A DNA stretch of 64,000 nt. It comes from Cytophagales bacterium. GTDB taxonomy: Bacteria > Bacteroidota > Bacteroidia > Cytophagales > Cyclobacteriaceae. Positions 49,032-56,756 of this stretch are shown here, in pieces. Location of the stretch: contig JAAFHY010000004.1 in NCBI GenBank assembly GCA_013298505.1, positions 38,421 through 102,420 on the forward strand, read 5' to 3'. The stretch's first letter is position 1, and every line of letters begins with the position of its first letter. The notes below the pieces were generated by a model, which was not told the origin of the DNA, searched no databases, and worked only from the letters and a program-made list of their open reading frames with translations. The position numbers and the translations under genes were made by a program.

Positions 49032-50270
49032 CTATGCTTTGGCGGGTGATAAAGGCGAAGTTTCGAGAAGAAAATTTTTCAATCGAGCTGTAACCACTTT
49101 TGGGGAAATACCCGTAATACACGGCCTCGATTCACAACTTGTCTTGCGATGATTGGCGGCACTCACACACGGTGAGCAAGGCAGGCCGAGGTAGAAAGGC
49201 TCTGCATTCCCGCCAATGGGTAAGTAAAGTGCTGGAGTCTCCGGTCCGAATAAAACAAAAACTTTTAGAGGCGTAACCGCAGCAAAATGGGCAGGGCCTG
49301 AATCATTGGTGAGCATGAAGGTGCTGATTTGATACAGTGGCACGAGTTCTTCAAATTGAAATACGCCTGAGGAATTAACACAGCGCGCATGATTAATTTG
49401 ATTGCTTACTTTTTGCACATAATCGCGCTCGGCTGGTGAGCCGGTCAGCACGATCAGAATATTCGGAAATTCTGCCAACAGGTTTTTGCCAACTTCCGCA
49501 AAGTTTTCTTGCATCCATCTGCGCTGGGGAAGAAGGTCAGATGCATTTACATTGAGAAGCACCACCAATTCGTTAGTCCAGGCTGGGTATAATGTTTTTA
49601 TCTTTTGTCGCACCGCAGCGATGCCCGGTTCAGAAACAGCCGCACGTTCTAACTTTAAACTTTCGAATGGTACTTCGACTGTTGGATAGGCGTTTTCAAA
49701 AAGCCCCAGTGCTTTGTTGATCAACGAAATAAAGTTAACTGCAATGTGTACGTGCGGATTGTAGCGCACCGATTGGTTAATAATGTTTCCCCGAAACAAA
49801 CCTTCATCGTGCAAGTTGGTGAACCCTACCCGATCGCGGGCACCGCTGAAAAAACTAAGCAAAGCCGTAAATCGTGAGAACAACTCAAGATCGATAACTG
49901 TGGTGATCTTATTTTTCCGGCACCAGATCATAAACCGAATGACCTCTCCCGTCAGTTGAAAGAGATTATCCGAATTCATTTTGAAAATATTTTCAGAGGG
50001 AATGGTGTTCAACAGAACAAGGCTTTTGTAGTTTTTGGTGAAGATGGCGAAGTACAATGTGGCATTACTTTCTTGTTGCAGTTTGCGCATGGCCGGATCT
50101 ACAATGATCGAACTGCCCATTTCAGAAAGCTCAATAAAAAGTGTACGGCTTATATCAGGTTTCGCGGTGCGACCTCTTAGCAAATCGATTAGCCAGACAA
50201 ACGGCATGATGAGCAAACAGAGCACCACACCCACATTCTGATCAATCTTGCGCATTGAGTCTACCGTCAT
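49032..50270 (-). CDS. Glycosyltransferase family 9 (heptosyltransferase-like)
   Basis: A 412-residue protein. A membrane-attachment stretch (VGVVLCLLIMPFVWLIDLL) near the N terminus is followed by a GT-B fold; LTNDSGPAHFAAVTPLKVFV and FGPETPALYLP are the GT9 nucleotide-sugar motifs. A cysteine cluster (CSPCVSAANHRKTSCESRPC) lies near the C terminus, a metal-site-like feature also known from some GT9 relatives. Probably transfers a heptose-like or other sugar in lipopolysaccharide or glycan assembly on the cytoplasmic side. ATG at 50270 used; ATG 50255 (MRKIDQ) is possible. Confidence 0.88.
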   Translation of the reverse strand: MTVDSMRKIDQNVGVVLCLLIMPFVWLIDLLRGRTAKPDISRTLFIELSEMGSSIIVDPAMRKLQQESNATLYFAIFTKNYKSLVLLNTIPSENIFKMNSDNLFQLTGEVIRFMIWCRKNKITTVIDLELFSRFTALLSFFSGARDRVGFTNLHDEGLFRGNIINQSVRYNPHVHIAVNFISLINKALGLFENAYPTVEVPFESLKLERAAVSEPGIAAVRQKIKTLYPAWTNELVVLLNVNASDLLPQRRWMQENFAEVGKNLLAEFPNILIVLTGSPAERDYVQKVSNQINHARCVNSSGVFQFEELVPLYQISTFMLTNDSGPAHFAAVTPLKVFVLFGPETPALYLPIGGNAEPFYLGLPCSPCVSAANHRKTSCESRPCITGISPKVVTARLKNFLLETSPLSPAKA

Positions 50271-50417
50271 AGAAATACTAATAAGTTAAGGCGGTAAAGG
50301 TAACTAGTAACTTCTAAGAATGAAAAATCATTTCTCCTCCGTTCTTAGTTGATCATCAAATTTTATCAATCACTTCGCAGCATTCGGTTCATTAGAAGGA
50401 TGAAGTTATTCGGTTGC

Positions 50418-52043
50418 CTACATCTTTCCCTTGTCTAATTCGCGCGGTATTCTATCAAATAATTTAATCGCTTGTTGTAGCACTTCGTTGGTTTCATTGA
50501 AGATTGGATAGAAGTGACTATTGTCCCACACATGCCGAGCAATTTCTGCTTTGATGTAGATCTGAAATAGTTTTTTGTTTTTATTCAGATCTTTAAAATC
50601 GGGGGGTATATTGTTTTTCTCGCCAAGCTCAACCACTTGATTTAGCATCGCATCGCTCACTACAAAATTCTGCTGGTAATCGCGAAAGTTCTTTGCCTGT
50701 AATTGTTTAAGATTTAGTTCGGCATAATTGAAAGCATACTCGCGCAGCACGTTGGCAAAGGCAAGCTCATTAAAATAGGCGCTGGTCAATGTAGTATCGA
50801 GAGGCACAAAATAATCGGGCATAATGCCCCCGCCACCATATACAGTGCGGCCATGCGCAGTTTTAAATTTTAGCGAGTCATTAAACTTTACGCTATCGGC
50901 TGTGAAGAATTCTCCCCGTTTGTAGCGCTTTACAATATCTCTATCGTAGTCAATTCCGTTGTCGTATGGTTTTTGAATGGAGCGACCACTGGGTGTATAG
51001 TAGCGCGAAATCGTTAAGCGTATTTCAGAGCCATCGTTTAAATCGAATGGGCGTTGTACCAATCCTTTGCCAAATGATCTGCGGCCTACTACTAAAGCTC
51101 TGTCGTTGTCTTGCAAGGCTCCACTTACAATCTCAGAAGCAGAAGCACTGCCTTCATTCACCAATACAATTAAGTCACCTTGTTCAAAATCACCTTCGCT
51201 GGTTGCCATGGCATTTTCATTATATCTTTTTTCTTGGCCATTGGTAAAAACTATTTTTTCGCCTGCGGGCAAAAATTCATCGGCAATCGAAATGGCCTGA
51301 TCCATATAGCCGCCCGGGTTTCCTTGCAGATCCAACACTAATTTTTTCATTCCTTCCTTTCGTAGTTTCGCCATGGCTGTCTTTACTTCTTCGTGCGTGG
51401 TCTGCGAGAAACGATTTACTTTAATATAACCGATCTCTACATCAACCATGTACGAGGCGTCTACCGAAAACTGAGGTATCTTATCGCGGATGATGGTGAA
51501 GGTGATAGGCTCTTTTTTATTTTTTCTTAACACTTCAATTTTCACTTCGGTACCTTTAGGGCCTTTGAGGTGGCGCTGTACATCGCGATTGGTAAGTTTT
51601 ATTCCAGCGATGATGGTATCGTTTACTTTTACAATTTTATCGCCCGAGCGAAGCCCGACCGCTTCAGAGGGACCTCCGCTTAATGAGGCTACCACCACTA
51701 GTGTGTCGTGAAAAATATTGAACTCAATGCCAATACCTTCAAAGTTTCCTTTTAAATCTTCGTTGGCCGAAATACGATCGCGAGCCGATATGTAAGCAGA
51801 GTGTGGATCAAGTTTTCCTAATAAGTGTTCAATCGCATCGTCAACCAATCCATCGGTTTTTGTTTCATCTACATATTCTTTTTTTACAAGCGTTAATACT
51901 TCGCGAAGTTTCTGAATATCTTTCCCTACTTCTCCGCTAGTCGATTTTGAATTGAGGCTAGCCCCAATCAATACGCCTGCGGCCAGGCCAATGCATAAAA
52001 CAAGGGGTAAACTGATTTGCGATGTCGAATTCTGACTCTCCAT
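50418..52043 (-). CDS. S41 carboxy-terminal processing protease
   Basis: A 541-residue periplasmic serine protease anchored by an N-terminal helix (ISLPLVLCIGLAAGVLIG). It has a PDZ domain (about 95-165, LVVVASLSGGPSEAVGLRSG) and an S41 catalytic domain with VNEGSASASEIVSGALQ (serine near 300) and RRSFGKGLVQ (lysine near 325), the Ser-Lys dyad. It trims C termini of periplasmic or outer-membrane proteins, substrates unknown. It is 147 bases from the GT9 gene, transcribed before it. Confidence 0.95.
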   Translation of the reverse strand: MESQNSTSQISLPLVLCIGLAAGVLIGASLNSKSTSGEVGKDIQKLREVLTLVKKEYVDETKTDGLVDDAIEHLLGKLDPHSAYISARDRISANEDLKGNFEGIGIEFNIFHDTLVVVASLSGGPSEAVGLRSGDKIVKVNDTIIAGIKLTNRDVQRHLKGPKGTEVKIEVLRKNKKEPITFTIIRDKIPQFSVDASYMVDVEIGYIKVNRFSQTTHEEVKTAMAKLRKEGMKKLVLDLQGNPGGYMDQAISIADEFLPAGEKIVFTNGQEKRYNENAMATSEGDFEQGDLIVLVNEGSASASEIVSGALQDNDRALVVGRRSFGKGLVQRPFDLNDGSEIRLTISRYYTPSGRSIQKPYDNGIDYDRDIVKRYKRGEFFTADSVKFNDSLKFKTAHGRTVYGGGGIMPDYFVPLDTTLTSAYFNELAFANVLREYAFNYAELNLKQLQAKNFRDYQQNFVVSDAMLNQVVELGEKNNIPPDFKDLNKNKKLFQIYIKAEIARHVWDNSHFYPIFNETNEVLQQAIKLFDRIPRELDKGKM

Positions 52044-52131
52044 TTACTTAGTTTGGGTTAATCAAGTAGTAAACGCTGATTTAGCAGCAAGGTTATCTGC
52101 AAAAAAGAGCAAAATAAGTGAGGGCAGCAAC

Positions 52132-52163
52132 TTTGGCCTAGCCCCGATAGATTATTATATTTA
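52132..52163 (+). promoter_or_regulatory. Probable promoter of the hemerythrin operon
   Basis: TTTG (52132-52135) lies 20 bases before TATATTTA (52156-52163), a -33/-7 pair with one mismatch from TTTG-N19-21-TAnnTTTG. The ATG is six bases after the -7 box, so the transcript may be leaderless. Confidence 0.5.
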
Positions 52164-52169
52164 CGATCG

Positions 52170-52928
52170 ATGGAAAGAGGTTCGTACCGAAACACTAAAA
52201 TTTCAGACTTAATTGAGCAAGACAATGAAGCGGCTCAAGTACTCTATTATTTTGGCATTCGGTTTTATGAATATGGAAGCCAAACCTTGGGACAGATTTG
52301 CCAATTGAGGGGACTAAAGTTAGATCTACTGGAAAATGAATTGCGATCGCCACGCTCTAATTTTCATGAAGAAGACATCCCTCTTTTTTCGTACCCGATT
52401 GATCTGATCATCGAATATTTGAAACACGCTCACTATCTTTTTGTAAAACATAAACTTCCATTCATCGGAAAGCTGATCGAGAATTTCAAAGCCAACCATG
52501 AACAGTATAACCAAGTAGAGCGCGATTTAAAAACTCTCTACCCATTGTTTTTAGAAGACTTCATCCATCATATCTATTTAGAAGAAGATACGGTGTTTAA
52601 ATATATTCGATCGCTGCAACTGGCAGCAAAGAAAAATCACTACTCAACACGCCTGTATTTTCAAATGGAAAAGCATTCGTTGCAGACGTGCGCTGTCGAA
52701 CACGAATCGCATGACGATGAAATGGAAGGAATTAGAAGAATAACTAAAGACTACCTCCTTACGCCCGATGCACCTTTGCATGTGAAAGTAATTTTTTCTG
52801 AGTTGCAACAATTTGAGAAAAGCCTGCAAATGCATGCGCGTATCGAAAACGAAATTTTGTTTCCAAAGGCAATGGCATTGGAAAATAACGTGCGCCTTTT
52901 ACTTTCGGAGAAGTTTAAGCAAAATTAA
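52170..52928 (+). CDS. Hemerythrin-like protein, ScdA/Ric-related
   Basis: A 252-residue cytoplasmic helical protein. The C-terminal part (about 85-245) has paired H...HxxE/D patterns of HHE hemerythrin: KHAHYLFVKHKLP, HHIYLEEDTVF, HESHDDEMEG, HARIENEILFP. Ahead lies an ISDLIEQDNEAAQVLYYFGI region resembling the DUF542/ScdA N-domain, but the usual cysteine pair there is absent (YEYGS). Characterised relatives repair iron-sulfur clusters or bind oxygen/NO; the missing cysteines make a plain copy of that function uncertain. First of a three-gene operon. Confidence 0.85.
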   Translation: MERGSYRNTKISDLIEQDNEAAQVLYYFGIRFYEYGSQTLGQICQLRGLKLDLLENELRSPRSNFHEEDIPLFSYPIDLIIEYLKHAHYLFVKHKLPFIGKLIENFKANHEQYNQVERDLKTLYPLFLEDFIHHIYLEEDTVFKYIRSLQLAAKKNHYSTRLYFQMEKHSLQTCAVEHESHDDEMEGIRRITKDYLLTPDAPLHVKVIFSELQQFEKSLQMHARIENEILFPKAMALENNVRLLLSEKFKQN

Positions 52929-52929
52929 T

Positions 52930-53349
52930 ATGGAATGGCTGGCAATAGCGAATGCCGGTGTGTTTTTTGCCTTGGGCGCTTTACACTTCTATTGGGCTCT
53001 TGGTTTCAAATGGGGAACTTATGGAGTGGTGCCGACTCATCCCAACGGAGAAAAATTTTTCCAAACATCCGTAGACTCGTGTCTGGTGGTAGGTGTGGGA
53101 TTATGGTTAATGGCCGTAATACACCTAGCCAATGCAGGTTCGTGGCTGAATGAATTTCCCTTAATTATAAAATATAGCACACTGGCTATAGCACTTATTT
53201 TTACGATGCGCACAATAGGAGATTTTAAGTGGGTAGGGTTGTTTAAACAAATTACATCAACTCCATTTGCCAGAAACGACACTCGCTACTATGTGCCAAT
53301 TTGCGTTTTTCTATCGGCTTCTTCCTTACTATTATTTTTTCTTCGATGA
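52930..53349 (+). CDS. DUF3995 membrane protein
   Basis: A 139-residue protein with about four membrane helices: ANAGVFFALGALHFYWALGF, SCLVVGVGLWLMAVIHLANA, KYSTLAIALIFTMRTIGDF and ICVFLSASSLLLFFLR. The pattern GxLHFYWAxG fits the DUF3995 family. It begins one base after the hemerythrin stop (TAA then T ATG) and overlaps the thioesterase by ATGA. The track start at 52813 is inside the previous gene. Function unknown. Confidence 0.85.
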   Translation: MEWLAIANAGVFFALGALHFYWALGFKWGTYGVVPTHPNGEKFFQTSVDSCLVVGVGLWLMAVIHLANAGSWLNEFPLIIKYSTLAIALIFTMRTIGDFKWVGLFKQITSTPFARNDTRYYVPICVFLSASSLLLFFLR

Positions 53350-53804
53350 GTTTAAGCAAACTGCATACATTGCGCGAAGTAGCCCGTTGCGGCAACTTCA
53401 GTGAGATTGAAAATTTTTTCAATGCTTCGGCACAGCTAAAGCAAATGCACATTAGGGTCGACTTATCGAATGCAGATGAGCCGAAGGTTTGTATAGACGA
53501 AGTATTGGAAATACACAAAGGTGGAATTGGCACAGAGGCCGTGAATGGCGCGGTGATTGCCTTGCTGGTAGATTTGGCAATTGGGTTATTGGGCGTTCGC
53601 TATTATGCAGAAGGGATGACAGCCACTTCGAATTTGAATATCAACTATGTGAAGCCGCTGTTGGCAAACAAGGTTATAGTGTGTGCCAGAGAGACAGAAG
53701 TAATAGGTAAACGTATTTTTGGAATTGCCCGTGTAATGAATGAAAATGGAGAAGTATGCGCCTATGCCACTGGCTCGCTAGCCTCTGGAATTGTGATTGG
53801 TTGA
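53346..53804 (+). CDS. PaaI-type hotdog thioesterase
   Basis: A 152-residue hotdog protein. GIGTEAVNGAVIALLVDLAI is the PaaI/HGG-type core helix with the nearby acidic residue, and YYAEGMTATSNLNINYVKPL a usual strand pair. It probably hydrolyses acyl-CoAs. ATG 53346 overlaps the DUF3995 stop, giving tight coupling; the track start at 53301 is not supported. It meets the response regulator gene tail to tail with no gap. Confidence 0.87.
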   Translation: MSLSKLHTLREVARCGNFSEIENFFNASAQLKQMHIRVDLSNADEPKVCIDEVLEIHKGGIGTEAVNGAVIALLVDLAIGLLGVRYYAEGMTATSNLNINYVKPLLANKVIVCARETEVIGKRIFGIARVMNENGEVCAYATGSLASGIVIG

Positions 53805-54422
53805 TTAAACTAAATTATTCGCGTAAGCATATTTTACCAACCCGACTAAATTAGTCGCCCCCGTCTTCTTAAGAATATTTTTGCGGTGTGTTTCAACAGT
53901 GCGCTCGCTGATAAATAAGATTTCTGCAATTTGTCTGCTGTTAAATTCTTTGGTCACCAACTTCAGCACTTCAACTTCGCGCGTAGTCAATGCACCTCGC
54001 TCTTCTTCTTCGGGTAGGTTAATTAATAGTTCGGCTACTTCATCACTTAAAAAGCGTTTGCCTTCCATTACTTTTCCAAGTGCATCGGTCAAATTTTTGT
54101 AGGTATCTTTTTTTAAGATGTAGCCATTAACACCAGATCGCAACAGCTCTTTTACAACCGCTGGATCATCGTGCATGCTTAATACAATAATTTTTAAATC
54201 AGGCTGCGCTAGGCGAGCTGCCTTTACCAACTCTAAGCCCGTAATACCTGGCATTTCATAATCAGTAATCAGTAAATCAAAATCAGTTGATTTGATTAGC
54301 TCTAGTGCGGCAAGTCCCGATGTAGCAATATGAGTAACCTCAAACGGATCGCGAATAAGATTTCTCATTCCCTCCAGTAGAATGGGATGATCATCAACCA
54401 GCAAGACGGAATGTTTTTCCAT
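53805..54422 (-). CDS. NarL/FixJ-type response regulator
   Basis: A 205-residue regulator with receiver domain (LLVDDHPILLEGM, phospho-Asp 54 in LLITDYEMPGITGLE) and a LuxR-type DNA-binding domain (LTTREVEVLKLVTKEFNSRQ, IAEILFISERTVETHRKNIL). I use ATG 54422; the track start at 54464 adds 14 residues outside the fold. It follows the TPR kinase gene by about 100 bases in the same direction and is its likely partner. Probable DNA targets are the 7-2-7 inverted sites at 56549-56564 and 59641-59656. Confidence 0.94.
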   Translation of the reverse strand: MEKHSVLLVDDHPILLEGMRNLIRDPFEVTHIATSGLAALELIKSTDFDLLITDYEMPGITGLELVKAARLAQPDLKIIVLSMHDDPAVVKELLRSGVNGYILKKDTYKNLTDALGKVMEGKRFLSDEVAELLINLPEEEERGALTTREVEVLKLVTKEFNSRQIAEILFISERTVETHRKNILKKTGATNLVGLVKYAYANNLV

Positions 54423-54521
54423 GCTGCGTAAAATTCGACCAAATGACTTACTTAACCAAATCACAATGTGGAGATTTAATACTGCAAAGCAACACAGCGG
54501 CTACGCAAATCAAAATACCGA

Positions 54522-56525
54522 TCACTCGGTATTTTGCACCTTTTCAGTGGCTGGATTTGTTGCCATGGCTGGCACCTGAATGGTGATTGTGTTATTCTTT
54601 CTTCCCGTCACCACATCAAAGTCAATAAACCCCTTCATTAAGTTAGTGCGGGTTTGAATGGTGCGCCAACCATTGCTCGAAGTGTTGTTTTGAAATTTTG
54701 CGAGGTCATAACCAATTCCATTATCTTCTAGGGTAAGAATTACTTCCTTCTCGTGGCCAGTGAACGAAATCGCTAATTCGGTTGCATCGCTGTGTTTAAG
54801 TATGTTTGAAATTAACTCTTGTATAATTCGGTAGATTGAAATCTCAACCACGTTTGAAAAACGAGTAGGCACATCGTGCACCGAGAGGGTGGCTTGTAGT
54901 TGCGATGCTTTGTTTACTCTTCGAATAAGCTCACGCGTTGCAGGGATCAATCCTTCTTTTACCAATACAGGCGGCATAAGATTGAACGCAATGTTTCTGA
55001 TCTCTGACTGAATATCGTTTAGAAGTTGCTCAGAGTTCTCGACCAATGAAACAGTCTTTTCTTGGTCTTGTGTATTTTTGATTGACTGAACCGTAAGTTG
55101 CAACGCAGCTACCAACTGACCCATGCCATCGTGCAAGTCGGAAGCGAATCGTTTGCGTTCTTGTTCTTGCGATTCGATAACGGACGTAATTTGAGCCTCG
55201 CGAATTCGAATTTTCTGTTCGTTTAACACTACCTGTCGGTCACGCTCACTGCGCAGCCTCCAAACATAAAATAAGGCTATACCCAGCAAGAACAACGCCA
55301 GCACTCCGCCAATAAAAAAATAATTTCGCTCAATGGTGGCAGCCTTCAGATTATTGTCTTTACTTAAATCAGAAATTTGGCGGTCTTTCTTCTCGGTATC
55401 GTACTTGGTTTGCAGTTCGAGCAGTTGCTTTGATTTCTGCTGCTGAAACAAAGAATCTTTTACAGCGCTATACTCAATATGCTCTTTATACGCACCTCGA
55501 AAGTCTGCCGCTTGTGCTTTGCTTTCAGCAAGGGCTTCATGCGCTTGCATGATTTGCTCCATCGCCTTTATACTGGTAGCGATATTTAGAGCCTGCTCAC
55601 CGTAGGCAATCGCCTCAGTCTTGTTTCCTTGCTTTGCTTCCAAGCGAGCTAATTGCGAAAGCGTAAATGATAATTCTTTTTTATTGTTGTAGTCTTCATG
55701 CAATTTTTTTGCTTTGGCAAAGTAAAATTTCGCTTTTTCGTTTTGCCCTGACTTTGCATAGGCGATAGCCGCATTGCTCAAGGTAGTAGGCAAAAACTGC
55801 CGCACATTTTGCGCTTCAAACTCTTCACTTGCCAGCAGTGAATAGTATATGGCGCTGTCGTACCGGGTGAGGCTCAGATAAACAGCTCCCAAATTAGAGT
55901 GGCACGCAGCTTGCCCAAACTTGTTTCCCAACTTTTGATAGATGGTCATGGCTTGGCGGTAATAGCTGATGACTTTTTCATACTCCTTTTGGGCGCGAAG
56001 GACGATACCAATGTTGGTCAGCACCATCGCGATTTTACTTTCATCTTGTAAGCCTTCGTAAATTTTACGTGCATCAAAGTAGTGGCTTAGGGCTTTTTCA
56101 TAGTCACCTCGTTCATCATGGATGATTCCAAGTGTATTAAGTGTGTTTGCAATTTTAGATGAGTCACCCAGCTTTTTTCGTAGGGCAAGCGCCTGCGACT
56201 CGTATATGAGCGCTTCGTCATAATTTCCCTGCGCCTCGTATGTTACACCAATATCATTGAGTGCCTCAGCTTCCAGGTCTTCGGATTTTTCCTTCTTCGC
56301 TAGGTCTAACGCTATCAATCCGTACATGCGAGCTGAGTCGGCATTGGTAAAGCGATACTCCCAACATATTTCCAATAGCGTAGTAACCCTCGCAATACCT
56401 TCGGTCTTTTGCAGGACGCCTTTCAAGCTATCTAGATTTTTTGTTTGGGATAAAACCACAGAGGGTTGAACTCCGAATAGAAACGCAATAAAAGTGACGG
56501 ATGGAATAAGAAATCGTCTAGGCAT
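54522..56525 (-). CDS. TPR-containing histidine kinase (HisKA_3)
   Basis: A 667-residue sensor kinase with a signal peptide (RRFLIPSVTFIAFLFGV), about seven TPR repeats (40-350, for example ALNDIGVTYEAQGNYDEALI), one membrane helix (about 400-420) and a NarL-partner kinase core: HisKA_3 RKRFASDLHDGMGQL (His near 465) and HATPase (ILTLEDNGIGYDL). The TPR array is outside the membrane and may sense a protein or wall-related ligand. The start is ATG 56525. It is divergent from a run of secreted-protein genes, and an element with a NarL-type site lies 19 bases upstream. Confidence 0.92.
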   Translation of the reverse strand: MPRRFLIPSVTFIAFLFGVQPSVVLSQTKNLDSLKGVLQKTEGIARVTTLLEICWEYRFTNADSARMYGLIALDLAKKEKSEDLEAEALNDIGVTYEAQGNYDEALIYESQALALRKKLGDSSKIANTLNTLGIIHDERGDYEKALSHYFDARKIYEGLQDESKIAMVLTNIGIVLRAQKEYEKVISYYRQAMTIYQKLGNKFGQAACHSNLGAVYLSLTRYDSAIYYSLLASEEFEAQNVRQFLPTTLSNAAIAYAKSGQNEKAKFYFAKAKKLHEDYNNKKELSFTLSQLARLEAKQGNKTEAIAYGEQALNIATSIKAMEQIMQAHEALAESKAQAADFRGAYKEHIEYSAVKDSLFQQQKSKQLLELQTKYDTEKKDRQISDLSKDNNLKAATIERNYFFIGGVLALFLLGIALFYVWRLRSERDRQVVLNEQKIRIREAQITSVIESQEQERKRFASDLHDGMGQLVAALQLTVQSIKNTQDQEKTVSLVENSEQLLNDIQSEIRNIAFNLMPPVLVKEGLIPATRELIRRVNKASQLQATLSVHDVPTRFSNVVEISIYRIIQELISNILKHSDATELAISFTGHEKEVILTLEDNGIGYDLAKFQNNTSSNGWRTIQTRTNLMKGFIDFDVVTGRKNNTITIQVPAMATNPATEKVQNTE

Positions 56526-56543
56526 CAATAACAAATTTTATAG

Positions 56544-56592
56544 TCATATACCTACTATTGGGTATATGCAAATTACCAATTTCCACGGATTG
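56544..56592. promoter_or_regulatory. 49-bp element, copy 1, with NarL-type 7-2-7 site
   Basis: This stretch matches 59636-59684 over 49 bases with no gap and few mismatches. It holds TACCTAC-TA-TTGGGTA (56549-56564), an inverted pair of 7-mers two bases apart, the layout of NarL binding sites. Each heptamer differs from TACYYMT by one base. It lies between the TPR kinase and the first secreted gene, so it may control both. Confidence 0.6.
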
Positions 56593-56635
56593 CTAAAGAG
56601 GGTTTTGGCCGGTTTCTTTGTAACGCAAATATACG

Positions 56636-56670
56636 ATGTATAAGACGAGCCAAGGGAGTGTCTTATACAT
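56636..56670. promoter_or_regulatory. Perfect 11-bp inverted repeat
   Basis: ATGTATAAGAC (56636-56646) and GTCTTATACAT (56660-56670) pair exactly, with 13 bases between. It is in the intergenic region 87-121 bases before the secreted gene at 56757. No T-run follows, so an operator is more likely than a terminator. Confidence 0.5.
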
Positions 56671-56756
56671 TCAAAAGATTGTGATGGCTGGTTGGGATGG
56701 CAGATTCCCGAACCGCTTTAGTTTGAATACCCCGCGGTAAAAATTAAAATTAACCC

